The notes under the pieces were generated by a model, which did not search any database, had not been told where the DNA came from, and saw nothing but the letters and a program-made list of their open reading frames with translations. Shown piece by piece: positions 22,025 to 33,201 of a stretch of DNA of 64,000 nt. Position 1 is the first letter of the stretch; every line of letters starts with the position of its first letter. Source of the DNA: Acidobacteriota bacterium (GTDB lineage: Bacteria; Acidobacteriota; Terriglobia; Acidiferrales; UBA7541); NCBI GenBank assembly GCA_003225315.1, contig QHZD01000019.1, forward strand, positions 186,001 through 250,000. Reading direction: 5' to 3'. A program made the position numbers and the translations under genes.

Positions 22025-22486
22025 GTGGCAAAAGAGCAGCAAAAGAATGCAGCGCCGGACGCGGCAGTAGCACCGGGAAAACCGGCGGCGGCAGCGAAGC
22101 GCAAAAAAGAATTCAAGAAGAAGCGCGAGCGCCGCGTTATTCCACACGGCGTGGTGTACGTCGCGGCGTCGTTCAACAATACGCAGATTTCCATCACGGA
22201 CACGGATGGCCGCGTCGTGTGCTGGTCCTCGGCGGGTGCGATCGGCTTCAAGGGATCGCGCAAGGGGACGCCGTACGCCGCGCAGCAGGCCTCGCTGGCT
22301 GCCGCGGGCGTGGCGCGCGACCAATACGGGATGAAGAGCGTGGAGGTCCGCGTGAAGGGTCCCGGCTCCGGACGGGAATCCGCCGTGCGCGCGCTGGCTG
22401 CGGCCGGACTGCACATCGTCGTGATTCGTGACGTCACGCCGATTCCGCACAACGGCTGCCGTCCCCCGAAGCGCCGTCGCGTGTAG
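22025..22486 (+). CDS. rpsK: 30S ribosomal protein S11 with N-terminal extension
   Basis: S11 (153 residues) lies on the 30S platform. The core includes [40 protein letters not shown] and the end [16 protein letters not shown]. An Ala/Lys-rich segment of about 30 residues comes before it. The start is GTG 22025, with GGAGTGA upstream. The stop codon TAG is the first base triplet next to a palindromic repeat. Confidence 0.97.
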   Translation: MAKEQQKNAAPDAAVAPGKPAAAAKRKKEFKKKRERRVIPHGVVYVAASFNNTQISITDTDGRVVCWSSAGAIGFKGSRKGTPYAAQQASLAAAGVARDQYGMKSVEVRVKGPGSGRESAVRALAAAGLHIVVIRDVTPIPHNGCRPPKRRRV

Positions 22487-22550
22487 ACAGGCATTCTTGT
22501 CTGTCCGCTTCGGAGCGGCAGACAAATTCGGACAGGCAGGAATGCCTGTC
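22486..22550. repeat. Inverted pair of palindromic elements between rpsK and rpsD
   Basis: Element A (22486-22505) is a stem GACAGGC/GTCTGTC with loop ATTCTT; element B (22531-22550) is GACAGGC/GCCTGTC with loop AGGAAT. B is nearly the reverse complement of A, so the two form an inverted pair. Between them a third hairpin (22499-22523) has a TTCGG-type loop. The same pair occurs after secA at 49654-49746. Confidence 0.8.
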
Positions 22551-22588
22551 CCACAGAGTTCGAGAGTTTTGGGAAGGGAGAATAGAAG

Positions 22589-23221
22589 TTGGCAAGACAC
22601 CGAGATGCAGTCTGCCGCCTGTGCCGCCGGGAAGGGCAGAAGCTTTTTTTGAAAGGCTTGCGTTGCTTTACGGAGAAGTGCGCCATCGAGAAGCGCAACT
22701 TCGTTCCTGGGCAACACGGGCAGTCACGGCGCCCGAAGGTCGCCGGATACGGCTTGCAATTGCGCGAGAAGCAGAAGGTCAAGCGCACTTACGGGTTGCT
22801 GGAGCGGCAATTCCGCAATTATTTTGAGAAGGCCGCGCGCGCCAAAGGCCCAACCGGCGAGAACCTCATCATCATGCTCGAACGCCGCCTGGATAACGTG
22901 GTGTGGCGAGCGGGTTTGGCGTCCTCGCGTTCGCAGGCGCGGCAGCTTGTGCTGCACGGGCACGTCCGCGTGAACGGGAAGAAGGTCAACATCCCGTCCT
23001 ATCTCATCAGCGTGGGCGAGGAAGTGGCCATCAAGGAAAAGATGCACCAGAACGCCATGGTGATCGAGGCGCGCAACGTCGCGCAGAGCCAAAGCGCGGT
23101 GCCTTGGCTCGAACAAGAGCGCGAACAGTTCAAGGCCAAGGTTGTGGCCCTGCCGAAGCGCGATGATGTGCAGACGCCGCCGATCAACGAGCAGCTCATC
23201 GTCGAATTGTACTCGAAGTAA
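22589..23221 (+). CDS. rpsD: 30S ribosomal protein S4, zinc type
   Basis: S4 (210 residues) starts 30S assembly. The four N-terminal Cys (9, 12, 26 and 31) mark the zinc-binding form. The S4 RNA-binding domain is seen in [34 protein letters not shown]. The start is TTG 22589, supported by AAGGGAG at 22574-22580 and by the family N-terminus MARHRD. It is separated from rpsK by the palindromic repeat pair. Confidence 0.96.
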   Translation: MARHRDAVCRLCRREGQKLFLKGLRCFTEKCAIEKRNFVPGQHGQSRRPKVAGYGLQLREKQKVKRTYGLLERQFRNYFEKAARAKGPTGENLIIMLERRLDNVVWRAGLASSRSQARQLVLHGHVRVNGKKVNIPSYLISVGEEVAIKEKMHQNAMVIEARNVAQSQSAVPWLEQEREQFKAKVVALPKRDDVQTPPINEQLIVELYSK

Positions 23222-23316
23222 GTTTCACCAAGGCGCGGCCAGCGCCAGCGAGCCCGGCGGACCGGGCAATGGATTTGTTTTTGGCCCGGACTTGCGGGCC
23301 GGAAGGAAGGAACACG

Positions 23317-24345
<1,029 letters not shown>

Positions 24346-24360
24346 GGGACAAGATAAGCG

Positions 24361-24780
24361 ATGCGACATCTCAACTCAGGTTCTAAACTCGGAAAGCAGC
24401 CGGATCATCGCCGCGCGGTGCTGCGCAGCCTGGTGACCAATTTGCTCGAACACGGGCGGATTACCACTACGCTGACACGCGCCAAAGCCGCTCGCCCCGT
24501 TGCGGAGAAGATGATCACCCTTGGCAAGCGCGACACGCTGCAATCGCGCCGTCAGGCGGCATCGTACATCATGCTTCCTGCCGTCACGCAGAAGCTGTTC
24601 AGCGAGATCGCTCCGAAGTTCGCGGATCGCGCCGGCGGCTACACCCGCATTATCCACGCAGGAAACCGCGTCGGCGACAACGCCAAGGTGGCCATCCTTG
24701 AGCTCATCGGTTATGAGTTCAAGCTCAAGGAAAAGAAAGAAAAGCCCAAGAAGGAAGAAGAAGCCGAAGTAAAGAGCTAA
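24361..24780 (+). CDS. rplQ: 50S ribosomal protein L17
   Basis: L17 (139 residues) lies near the tunnel exit. [34 protein letters not shown] is the canonical start. The C-terminal tail is rich in Lys and Glu. It is the last gene of the ribosomal superoperon, followed 27 nt later by a strong terminator. Confidence 0.97.
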   Translation: MRHLNSGSKLGKQPDHRRAVLRSLVTNLLEHGRITTTLTRAKAARPVAEKMITLGKRDTLQSRRQAASYIMLPAVTQKLFSEIAPKFADRAGGYTRIIHAGNRVGDNAKVAILELIGYEFKLKEKKEKPKKEEEAEVKS

Positions 24781-24807
24781 GCATCGGTTCCCCGTACAAA
24801 CTTTAGC

Positions 24808-24849
24808 AGCCCGTTCCGACAGGCCGGAACGGGCTTTTTGTTTTTTTTG
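24808..24849 (+). terminator. Strong intrinsic terminator of the ribosomal superoperon
   Basis: A perfect 11-bp GC-rich stem (24808-24818 with 24825-24835) with a 6-nt loop is followed by TTTTTGTTTTTTTTG. This is the clearest rho-independent terminator in the window and it marks the end of the alpha genes. Confidence 0.95.
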
Positions 24850-24887
24850 CCAGTTTTTCGGTGAATTCGTGCGCAGTGGAATTTCTA

Positions 24888-25442
24888 TCAGGAAGCCGTT
24901 GTGCCGATTGCGGGTACTTTCGCTTGGCCTTCAGCTCGTCGGCGGAACCATATCCAAAGCCCGACAAACGCCACAAAAGCGCCGATCGAGTCGAGCAGAG
25001 AATCGTAAGGCGAAGCCGTTCGGCTGGATACGAACGCCTGGTGAATTTCATCCAGGGCCGAATATCCCGCGGCACAGAAGAGTGCCGCGATGCCCCACGT
25101 CCACCGCCACCCTTTGCGGTCGCCGCGCACGCCGCGGTAAAGCAACAGGAAGAAAATAAAATATTCCGTGAAGTGTGCGCACTTGCGGATGATGTGATGG
25201 ATGAACTCGAATTGAGGGGTCGTCAGTGAAGGATCCAGCCAGCGCAGGATCGGTTCAAAGAACCAGCGGGTGTGCTCCGCAGAAAAGCTGTCCGTGGACA
25301 TCGTGAAGATGAAGCATGCCCATATCGCGACTGGCCACCAGGCGCGCACCCAAGCGGGCATTCGCGGCGGCTGCAAGCGCGCCTGAATCTCTTGCAATTG
25401 GGGAGCAGGGCGTGGATTGCGCCACGGTTGCGTGTCGGCCAC
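24888..25442 (-). CDS. VanZ-like membrane protein
   Basis: A 184-residue protein with about four hydrophobic helices (roughly residues 34-50, 88-105, 113-128 and 150-168). The VanZ-family features are the His-x3-Lys-x2-His-Phe-x-Glu-Tyr stretch near residue 85 and the segment ALDEIHQAFVSSR with following Asp residues near 135-152. VanZ confers low-level teicoplanin resistance in enterococci, but most homologues are of unknown function, so no resistance role is claimed. It lies head-on to rplQ and downstream of guaB on the same strand. Confidence 0.85.
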   Translation of the reverse strand: MADTQPWRNPRPAPQLQEIQARLQPPRMPAWVRAWWPVAIWACFIFTMSTDSFSAEHTRWFFEPILRWLDPSLTTPQFEFIHHIIRKCAHFTEYFIFFLLLYRGVRGDRKGWRWTWGIAALFCAAGYSALDEIHQAFVSSRTASPYDSLLDSIGAFVAFVGLWIWFRRRAEGQAKVPAIGTTAS

Positions 25443-25503
25443 TAGGATTCAACTCCCTTTGTTTCATTCTGCACGCTGCTTCCTCTTTCGCCGTCCCGCA
25501 CCA

Positions 25504-26967
25504 CTATTCCATACGATAATTGGGCGCTTCTTTTGTGATGATGACGTCATGTACGTGGCTCTCGCGCAATCCGGCAGCGGTGATTCGAACGAACCGGCTC
25601 TTTTCCGTGAATTCCTTTAGCGTCGCCGCTCCCACGTAACCCATGCCGCTCTTGAGTCCGCCGACGAGCTGGTCGGTCAGCGCGCCCAACTGGCCTTTGT
25701 AGGGTACGCGTCCTTCCACGCCTTCCGGAACAGACTTGCTGCGCTCACCTGAATCCTGTACCAGCGCGTAGCGGTCGGAGCCCGACTCCATCGCTCCGGT
25801 CGAACCCATCCCGCGATAGGACTTGAACGTGCGGCCCTGGTACAGGATGGTTTCTCCGGGAGACTCTTCGGTGCCGGCGAAAAGACTGCCGATCATCACG
25901 CAGGACGCGCCTGCCGCGAGCGCTTTGGAAATGTCGCCCGAGTATTTGATGCCGCCGTCGGCAATAATGGCCACGTCCGTGCCCTTCGCGGCTCTCGCGG
26001 CTTCCATGATCGCAGTCAGTTGCGGCACGCCCGCGCCGGTAACTACGCGCGTCGTGCAGATGGAACCGGGCCCGATGCCCACTTTCAGCCCATCAATGCC
26101 CAGCGAAATCAATTCCTTTGCGCCTTCGTAGGTAGCCACGTTGCCGGCGATGAGTTGTATTTCCGGCAAGCGGTGCCGAATGGCCTTGATCGCTTCCATC
26201 ACTCGCTCGGAGTGCCCGTGCGCCGTGTCGATGGCCAGGACGTCAGCTTTCGCTTTGGACATTTCCACGGCCCGCTCCAGAAAATCGCCCGTCGCCCCAA
26301 CGGCAGCGCCCACGCGCAATCGCCCGTGCTCGTCTTTTGCCGCACGCGGGTATTCGAGTTTCTTTTGGATGTCTTTGACCGTGATCAAGCCCTTCAAGTT
26401 GAAGTCCTGATCAACGACGAGCAACTTCTCGATGCGGTGCTTTTGCAGGATGCGCTCGGCTTCTTCTAGTGTGGTCCCTACTGGCACGGTCACAAGGTTG
26501 TCCTTGGTCATCACCGAACCGACTAGTTGCGCGTGATTCTTCTCGAATCGCAGGTCGCGGTTGGTCAGGATTCCCGTAAGCCGCGAGCCGCGCGTCACCG
26601 GCAACCCGGAAATCTTGTACTTGTTCATTATTTCCAGCGCCTGCCGCAGCGTGATGTCCGGCGAAATCGTCACCGGATCGACGATCATGCCGCTCTCCGA
26701 GCGCTTTACCCGGTCCACTTCCTCGCCCTGGCGGTCGATGGGCATGTTGCGGTGCACCATTCCGATGCCGCCCTGCCTGGCGATGGCGATGGCCAGCCGC
26801 GATTCCGTCACCGTGTCCATGGCCGCCGACGCCAGCGGAATGTTTATCGGCAGCTTGTGCGCGAACTTCGTGGTGGTGTCCACGTCCGTCGGCAGCACGG
26901 CCGACCGCCCCGGCAAGAGCAGTACGTCGTCAAACGTAAGACCTTCGGGGATAGCACTGTCCATCAT
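25504..26967 (-). CDS. guaB: Inosine-5'-monophosphate dehydrogenase
   Basis: Oxidises IMP to XMP, the committed step of guanine nucleotide synthesis. 487 residues, the standard length. The barrel has the active-site loop [11 protein letters not shown] and the flap YRGMGS; two CBS domains lie at about residues 95-205. The ATG at 26967 has GAGG 5 nt upstream. The frame stays open to 27093, but that part overlaps the promoter at 27093-27121, so it is not used. Confidence 0.97.
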   Translation of the reverse strand: MMDSAIPEGLTFDDVLLLPGRSAVLPTDVDTTTKFAHKLPINIPLASAAMDTVTESRLAIAIARQGGIGMVHRNMPIDRQGEEVDRVKRSESGMIVDPVTISPDITLRQALEIMNKYKISGLPVTRGSRLTGILTNRDLRFEKNHAQLVGSVMTKDNLVTVPVGTTLEEAERILQKHRIEKLLVVDQDFNLKGLITVKDIQKKLEYPRAAKDEHGRLRVGAAVGATGDFLERAVEMSKAKADVLAIDTAHGHSERVMEAIKAIRHRLPEIQLIAGNVATYEGAKELISLGIDGLKVGIGPGSICTTRVVTGAGVPQLTAIMEAARAAKGTDVAIIADGGIKYSGDISKALAAGASCVMIGSLFAGTEESPGETILYQGRTFKSYRGMGSTGAMESGSDRYALVQDSGERSKSVPEGVEGRVPYKGQLGALTDQLVGGLKSGMGYVGAATLKEFTEKSRFVRITAAGLRESHVHDVIITKEAPNYRME

Positions 26968-27019
26968 TCCAGCCTCACACAATAACATTGGGCACGCAAA
27001 CGGGCGCCCTAAAGCAGCG

Positions 27020-27045
27020 CAGCCCAGCGGGTGCCCGCTGGGCTG
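27020..27045. repeat. Perfect palindrome in the guaB leader
   Basis: Two 12-nt arms, CAGCCCAGCGGG and CCCGCTGGGCTG, are separated by only TG. It lies in the 5' untranslated region of guaB, about 50 nt before the start codon, and would form a very stable hairpin in the mRNA. No U run follows on either strand, so it does not look like a terminator. Confidence 0.85.
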
Positions 27046-27092
27046 TCGCACAATTCCATCAAGTTGAAAAAATGAATCACCGTGAATCTTCA

Positions 27093-27121
27093 ATTCTAAG
27101 CGGCAACGCGAATCCGGTCAA
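27093..27121 (-). promoter_or_regulatory. Sigma-70-type promoter of guaB
   Basis: Read on the - strand, TTGACC (27121-27116) and TAGAAT (27098-27093) are separated by 17 bp. Transcription would start near 27086, giving a leader of about 120 nt that contains the palindrome at 27020-27045. Confidence 0.7.
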
Positions 27122-27200
27122 GTTGACCGCGAACCTCTGCTACTGAAAACGGAGACGCCTTGACGGCCGGCGTACCCAAAACTAACCGTCTTTCCACAAA

Positions 27201-27236
27201 GAAAAACCTGGGCTGACTCGGTCGAGCCAGCCCAGG
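27201..27236 (-). terminator. Intrinsic terminator of the TonB-receptor gene at 27269
   Basis: On the - strand a 9-bp stem (CCTGGGCTG/CAGCCCAGG, at 27207-27215 and 27228-27236) is followed by TTTTTC. It lies 33 nt after the receptor's stop codon. Confidence 0.85.
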
Positions 27237-27268
27237 CTTCCGTTGTTAGCTTTGGCTAAGCCGTCCGC

Positions 27269-30200
27269 TCAGAACGTGAAGCGTGCGCCGAGCTCACCCC
27301 AAACCGAGCGCGGGACGATGGTGCTGCTCGGGTTGATAAAGCCAACCGGATGGCCGAACGTTGTTGCGTCGGCGATGCTGCGGCCAAAGTTGTTGCCGTA
27401 GTTGGCGCGGTTCGTCAGGTTGAACGCCTGGGCCATCAACTGCACGTTCATGCGTTCGCCGAACTTGATATTCTTCGCCAGCCGCAGGTCGAGTTCGAAG
27501 TACGGATCTCCACGGAGTGGATCGTACTTGGCGATGGTGCAGCTTTGCGCCACGCCGTTCAACCCGTAGAAGCAGTTCCGCGCGCCGGTGTTGTTGCCGG
27601 CGAACGCAAACCAGTTCGTGGGAGCGTTCGTCGGAACCACGACTGCAATACCCGTTCCTCCTCCCGTATTCAAGGTATTGGACGAGTTAGTTAGATTGTA
27701 GGGGCGTGCCGAACCGAACTGCATGATGGGCGAGAGCTGAAAGCCCTTGGCCAGATCGACGATTCCGCTCAGCGTTACGTGATGGCGCTCATCGTTGGGC
27801 GACGGCCCCCACTCGTAGCTCGCAAACGGATTCGACGCGATTCTCGGATAATTGCGGAATGAACCGCCACCCCCGTCATAGGAGTTGGCCCAAGCCAGCG
27901 TGTAATTTGCGTTAACTGAAAAGTGACGATGCATGCGCTGGCGTAAGCTGATGTTCATGCCGTCGTAATGCGAACGGCCGATCGACTCCTCGTTACGGAC
28001 GCTTGCGAATTGCGCCGAGGTAGTCCCCGGCGCAGTAAGTCCGTTCAGCGGAGCTGTGCAGCAAGCTCCACCCACGGGCACGCGCTGATCGATGTTGATG
28101 GTCTTGTTCTCGTGCAGACCGAGAACATGCGTGTATTCTGCCTCAACCACGGTCTTCGGGTTGAGCGACCAGCTATACCCGCCGTTAAACTCCAGGGTCT
28201 CGGGGTTGCGATAGTTGGGGTCCATCAGTCGACCGATACTGCCCGGCGGAAGCTGTGTGGACGGAGGAGGAATCGTCGGAAGCGGGCTGACGCCATATCG
28301 CCATTGGCCAAGGGTAAGGCCTGTACCTGGAACGGGGTCAGTCGGATTGGTAAGGCTGAGCACCGTTGCAAAGACCGTTGGGTTGCTCATTTGTTCCATA
28401 AACAACGGGATGTTCTGGAATACGTTGCCGTAGTAGAGGCCGAATCCCCCACGCAATACGTGCTTGCCAGCGCCAGTCACGTCGTAAGCGAAGCCGACTC
28501 GCGGGCTGAAGTCCTTGTTGTCGTCATGCGGTAGCTTGCTCACGTAAGGGTTCGAGATCGGGCTGTTGTACGCCACCAGTGCCAAATAGGTGCGGCTCTT
28601 CTGTATGTCCGACACGCCGATCATGTTGAAGTCCTTATCCCAGCGCAGACCGAGATTGAGCGTCAGACGCCGGTTGACTTTCCAATCGTCCTGGAAATAG
28701 AGACCGAGTTGCTTGGTAGCGACAAGAAAGTATGGATTGCCGTTCGCAATGTCCATGCCGGTGATGAGGCCAGCGGTTGAGAATCCATTGGGATATGTAC
28801 CTGGATTGGCTAAAATCACGCTGGGATTCTGCGCGAAGTCAACTTCCAGCGTCGAGCTGAACTCAAAGAATCCCCCTTCCACTGGATTGTTGATGAAATC
28901 CACTCCACCCTTAAAAGTATGGTGGCCAACGGTTTTCGAGATGTCATCCTTGAACTGCCACTTTTTCTGAAAGGACTGCTGGGGAACGTTGATATTGGTG
29001 CCAAACGACGCATTGGGGAAGGTTACGAGCGGCGCGCTGATGCTGCTGGCGATGAGGTTGTTCCAGTATTGATAGCCAAACGTGAATTGGTTAACGGTCG
29101 TGTTCGAAAGAATCGAGTTCCACGTAAGGTTGCTTAAGATCAAATGGTTTTTGGTGAAGTTGCCGTTGGTGAGGTCGCCTGTGCCGTCAGACTGGTCATT
29201 CAGGCTGTCGTTGACCTGTGAGTTGTAGCTGAGATAGACGTTGTTCTTGCTGTTGATCACGAAGTCCATTCGACCGTTGTAACGCGTTTCAAAAAAGGGA
29301 CGCGGGATAGTAGCCGAGGGCTGAGCCAGAAGTCCTGCGCCCTTCGCGAGCGTGAGCTCGGTGAAAGACTTAAAGTCCTCTGCCTGAGCCTGGTGTTCGC
29401 GTTCGCGTTCAAGGGCAAAGAACCCGAAGAGTTTGTTCTTGCGCAAAGGTCCTCCGACGGATCCGCCGAACTGCTGACGCGTGTAGTCAGGGTGAGAGGG
29501 AATCGTGCCGTCTGGGTGAGCTGGCGTTGGTCCTGTGCCAGTGGGATCCTTCTCGTCCGTGTTCAGGCTGGTATCGCGGAAGTATCCGAAGACGGAGCCG
29601 TGATAGTTGTTGGTGCCCTGCTTGGTGATCATGTTAATAGCGGCACCTTCTGAGCGGCCGTTTTCCGCAGAGAACCTCTGAGTGCTGATCTGGAATTCCT
29701 CCACGGCTTCCAAGGGAAGCTGCATTACAGGTCCCCCGACAGTGTTGTCCTTGTTATCCACGCCGTTGACCGTAACGTTCACGTTGCGGCCTCCCGCGCC
29801 ATTCACGGAAAGAATCGCATAGCGGTTTTTCGTGGGATCGTAGGAATCCGTGGACTTGACGCCCGGGGCCAGATAGGCAAGGTTGGCCACATCGCGTCCG
29901 ACCATCGGCAGTTCTTGTACTTCTGTGGGAGTAATAGTCTGGCTGACACTCGTCTTCGCTTGATCAACAAGCGGGGCTTCGCTGGTTACTTCGATAACTT
30001 CAGACATGGAGCCGGTTTTTAGTTCCACGTTTACGGTGGCTGTTTGGCCGATCAAGATTTCAATAGTTTGCGCCACGCCGGCGAATCCCGTCTTGCTCAC
30101 CATCACCGTGTAAAAACCCACGGGCAGCAATTCGAAACTGTAGTAACCGGTATCACTGGTGGTTGTTGTTCGAGTGCTATCTGTAGCTTTGCTTTTCGCC

Positions 30201-30348
30201 ACGACCTGGCGCCCGAAACCACGGCCCCGGACTTATCTGTAACCGTACCTTGAATCGTCCCACTCGCGGTTGCTTGGGCGAACGCGTTGCCGCTTCCCAG
30301 ACTGAGCAACAGCACTCCAACCAAAAGCATGTATACAAGCTTTTTCAT
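27269..30348 (-). pseudogene. Oar-like TonB-dependent receptor, broken by a one-base frameshift
   Basis: An outer-membrane receptor of about 1026 residues if the frame is restored. The first part starts at 30348 with a signal peptide and a carboxypeptidase-type regulatory domain (GTIQGTVTDKSGAVVSGA), then leaves frame at about 30205-30208. The second part continues in the next frame with the rest of that domain (DTGYYSFELLPVGFYTV), a plug domain (VQELPMVGRDVANLAYLAPGV) and a long beta-barrel ending in aromatic Phe. The two parts match a single family protein with one base missing near 30206. It may be a real pseudogene, phase variation or a sequence error; the rest is intact. The AB-hydrolase gene lies divergently upstream. 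Confidence 0.85.
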
Positions 30349-30767
30349 TTTCTCTTCCCCCTGATGCAGCTAAGCTGCAATCGCTTTCTCGCTACGCCCA
30401 TCTGCCGAATGGATCACCCCTTGTTTTCGACCTTGATTGGGCTGGAGAACCCAACCGAAAAGAAGCGAAGCAATGAGAAAACACCGCAACACGTCCCCTG
30501 GAATCCCGGCAGAGGCTCCAGCTCAATCTTTAGTAAGTACCTTTGAAGATGACTGCGGCCAACGTTTCATAAATCGAACTCAACTCCCTGAAATTGAGTC
30601 CGTCCTGCGAACGGCCTGACTAAGTCACCGGGCACTTTACATACCATTAAGACATCGACGCAAGCTGGTAAAAAACAACAACATAGCGCTCGGCGTTGCT
30701 GTCATTTAGTCAGAATATAGAAGAAAATATCGCAAAACATACGGAAAATCATATCTAACGGAACTCC
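30349..30767. other. 419-nt divergent intergenic region
   Basis: The region separates the broken receptor gene (-) from the hydrolase gene (+). It becomes AT-richer towards 30640-30760. A 6-bp inverted repeat ACTCAA/TTGAGT lies near 30583-30599. No gene or confident promoter was recognised. Confidence 0.5.
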
Positions 30768-31811
30768 GTGCTCGCCTTTGTCTTGCCTGTGCCGAGCCTC
30801 GTGAAATACAGTCTCGATGTGGATTTCGTCCTCCCGCCCTTTGAACCGCACCCTCTTTTGAAGAACGGCCACGCAATGACTATCATCTCGGCTTTTGTCC
30901 CCAGGCGGTTCGACATCCCGCCCGCCGAGGCCAGGCTCTTCCAGGTTGATCCGGAATCCCGCCTGCTCGCCCATTGCCACTGGCAACCGGGGAAGCGCAA
31001 GGACGCGCCTGTCATCGTCGTCGTTCATGGCCTTGAGGGCTCCAGCGATGGAAATTATGTCCGAGGCATTGCCGAGAAGGCTTTCCATCGCGGCTTCCAC
31101 GTCGTGCGCATGAACCAGCGCAATTGCGGCGGCACTGAAGCCCTGACGCCCACGTTATACAACTCTGGCATGAGCGCGGACTATCGCGCTGTCTTCGAGG
31201 AGCTTTCAAACGCTGACGGCTTCGAGCAAGTCTTTTTCGCCGGCTACTCGATGGGTGGAAACCTGGTGACCAAGATGGCCGGAGAGTTTGGCGCCGCAGT
31301 GCCGAAGGCTTTGCGCGGCGTCTGCGCTGTCTGCCCCGCTCTCGACCTCGCGGCTTGCGCCGACGCCCTCGAGCGCGTGGACAACTATCCCTATCAGCGC
31401 CGCTTTGTGAACGGCCTGATGTCCCGCTACGCCAGAAAGCATGAATTGTTTCCGGAGCGCTACGCGATTCGCGGTCTGGCACCGGTTCGAACGGTCCGTC
31501 AATTTGATGACGTCATCACCGCGCCGCAATTCGGCTACCGCGACGCGCAGGACTATTACGAAAACGTTGGAGCAAAACGCGTTGCGGCTCAAGTCCGCGT
31601 GCCCATGCTGATGATCACCGCGCAGGACGACCCCTTCGTCCCCTATGCTTCGTTCCTCGCCGCCAAAATCAGTGACAATCCCGCCATTCAATTTGTCGCG
31701 CCCCGGCACGGCGGCCATTGCGGCTTCATTTCGAGGCATGCTGGAAGCGAGCGCTTCTGGGCGGAGCAGCGCGTTGTTGATTTCTGCGCCTCCATCGCAG
31801 AATGCAAGTGA
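30768..31811 (+). CDS. YheT-like alpha/beta hydrolase
   Basis: A 347-residue hydrolase. The nucleophile elbow GYSMGGN is near residue 160, with the oxyanion-side HGLEGSSDGNY near residue 87, an Asp in AQDDPFVP near 286 and a His in HGGHCGF near 315. The N-terminal PFEPHPLLKNGHAMTI and the NQRNCGG segment match the YheT/ABHD1-3 group. GTG 30768 is used here; GTG 30801 or 30819 are alternatives that start nearer to the conserved region. The substrate is unknown, although relatives are lipid esterases. Confidence 0.85.
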   Translation: MLAFVLPVPSLVKYSLDVDFVLPPFEPHPLLKNGHAMTIISAFVPRRFDIPPAEARLFQVDPESRLLAHCHWQPGKRKDAPVIVVVHGLEGSSDGNYVRGIAEKAFHRGFHVVRMNQRNCGGTEALTPTLYNSGMSADYRAVFEELSNADGFEQVFFAGYSMGGNLVTKMAGEFGAAVPKALRGVCAVCPALDLAACADALERVDNYPYQRRFVNGLMSRYARKHELFPERYAIRGLAPVRTVRQFDDVITAPQFGYRDAQDYYENVGAKRVAAQVRVPMLMITAQDDPFVPYASFLAAKISDNPAIQFVAPRHGGHCGFISRHAGSERFWAEQRVVDFCASIAECK

Positions 31812-31827
31812 AGCGCTGATCGCAACC

Positions 31828-33135
31828 TCATCCCAGCGGTTTTTCCAGCGACATCGCAAATCCCTGCGTCAAGAGCCGCGCCGGCCCTTCTGCCGCAATC
31901 ACCATGTCGTCCTCGCACCGCATCCCGAATTCGCCGGGAACATAAATCCCCGGCTCATTCGAAAAAGTCATGCCCGCCTCCAGCACCGTCGTGCTTCCGC
32001 GCACCAAATAAGGATGCTCGTGGCCATCGAGTCCGATGCCATGGCCCAGTCGATGCGTGAAAAACTTGTAGTCCGGTCCATACCCCGCGTCGGTGATCAC
32101 CTTGCGCGCTGCGTCATCCACGGTCCCGGAAAGCCGCCCGGCACGCGCCGCATCGAGCGCCGCATCCTGCGCTTTGCGCACGATTTCGTAAACGCGCGCC
32201 ACTTTTTCTGGCGGCTTGCCAAAAACTCCTGTGCGCGTCACGTCCGATTGGTAACCATCTACCGCGCAGCCGCCGTCGATCAGCACTACGTCGCCTTCTT
32301 TCAATTTTTGCGGCTTAATCGTGCCGTGCGGCAGCGCCGCGGATGCGCCCAGCAGAACCAGCGCTCCGCCGTGCAAACCCATTTTCGAAAAGCTCGCTTC
32401 CACGAGCTTGGCAATGTCTTCTTGTGACATCCCTTCCTTCAACGATGCAAACACCGCCCGAAAGACATCAAACGTTGCTTCGCAGGCCAGCCGCATCAAC
32501 TCCAGTTCGTGATCGGATTTGCGTCCCCGGCAAGCGATCATCACTGGATCGGCGGAAGCGCACTGGAACCCCGGAGCCGCCGCGTGAAAATGATCGAAAA
32601 ACGTGAACGCCGCAGTTTCTTCCACCCCGACACATCCCGTTCGAATCCACCGGTCTTCCAACGCCGCCGCCGCGATTTTCGTTGGGCTCTCGTCTTCTTG
32701 CCACGCCCGCACTTCCGCGGCGAACGTTAGCTTCTCCCGCATTCGCCCCTCTTCAAATGCGGGTACCACCACGATTGGTTCTCCAGTGCGCGGCAGCACC
32801 AGCGCCAGCAACCGCTCGCTGATTCCCCAGCGGATGCCGGTGAAGTAGTAGAGCGACGTCCCAGGCGCGATAAATAGCGCATCGTATTTCGGCGCCGACT
32901 CCGACATTAATTTTTGCGCTTGCAGCATCCGCCCGTGAAACTCATCAGCCGTGATTGGCCGCACTCGTCCTCCCAGCGGCTTCAGTCCTGCAAACGCTTG
33001 CGGCAGCCCACTGGGCGTGTCCCTATCTTCGGCGCGCACCGCCGGAGTCAGCGCCAGCGCGGACGAAGCCGCGACACCCATCAAAAGTTGGCGTCGTGAA
33101 GTCTGGTAACTCTGTTCCTGTTTTAGTTTGTGCAT
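31828..33135 (-). CDS. M24 family peptidase (Xaa-Pro aminopeptidase-like) with Tat signal
   Basis: A 435-residue metallopeptidase that should cleave N-terminal residues before Pro. The N-terminus has a twin-arginine motif, SRRQLLMG, and a hydrophobic stretch ending in AVRA, so export by Tat is likely. The creatinase-like N-domain is followed by the pita-bread fold with metal ligands in IDGGCAVDGYQSD (two Asp), HRLGHGIGLDGHE (His), SNEPGIYV (Glu) and MRCEDD (Glu). It ends 16 nt from the end of the convergent hydrolase gene. Together with the M28 and DUF885 genes it suggests use of extracellular peptides. Confidence 0.92.
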   Translation of the reverse strand: MHKLKQEQSYQTSRRQLLMGVAASSALALTPAVRAEDRDTPSGLPQAFAGLKPLGGRVRPITADEFHGRMLQAQKLMSESAPKYDALFIAPGTSLYYFTGIRWGISERLLALVLPRTGEPIVVVPAFEEGRMREKLTFAAEVRAWQEDESPTKIAAAALEDRWIRTGCVGVEETAAFTFFDHFHAAAPGFQCASADPVMIACRGRKSDHELELMRLACEATFDVFRAVFASLKEGMSQEDIAKLVEASFSKMGLHGGALVLLGASAALPHGTIKPQKLKEGDVVLIDGGCAVDGYQSDVTRTGVFGKPPEKVARVYEIVRKAQDAALDAARAGRLSGTVDDAARKVITDAGYGPDYKFFTHRLGHGIGLDGHEHPYLVRGSTTVLEAGMTFSNEPGIYVPGEFGMRCEDDMVIAAEGPARLLTQGFAMSLEKPLG

Positions 33136-33201
33136 GACAGAGAAGAGGTTTATCTGGCGGGACCGCAGCTTGTCAAGGCAGATCGAAGTGCAGAAACAAG
33201 A

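Noticed and set aside
24888-25442. A glycopeptide-resistance determinant.
   Set aside because: The protein is VanZ-like only in family; no other van genes are nearby, and most VanZ homologues are not resistance proteins.
27020-27045. An intrinsic terminator before guaB.
   Set aside because: No U run follows the palindrome on either strand, and it lies within the predicted guaB leader.
30103-30348. A separate 81-residue exported protein.
   Set aside because: Its signal peptide and half domain continue without a gap in the neighbouring frame of the TonB receptor, so it is the 5' piece of a frameshifted gene.
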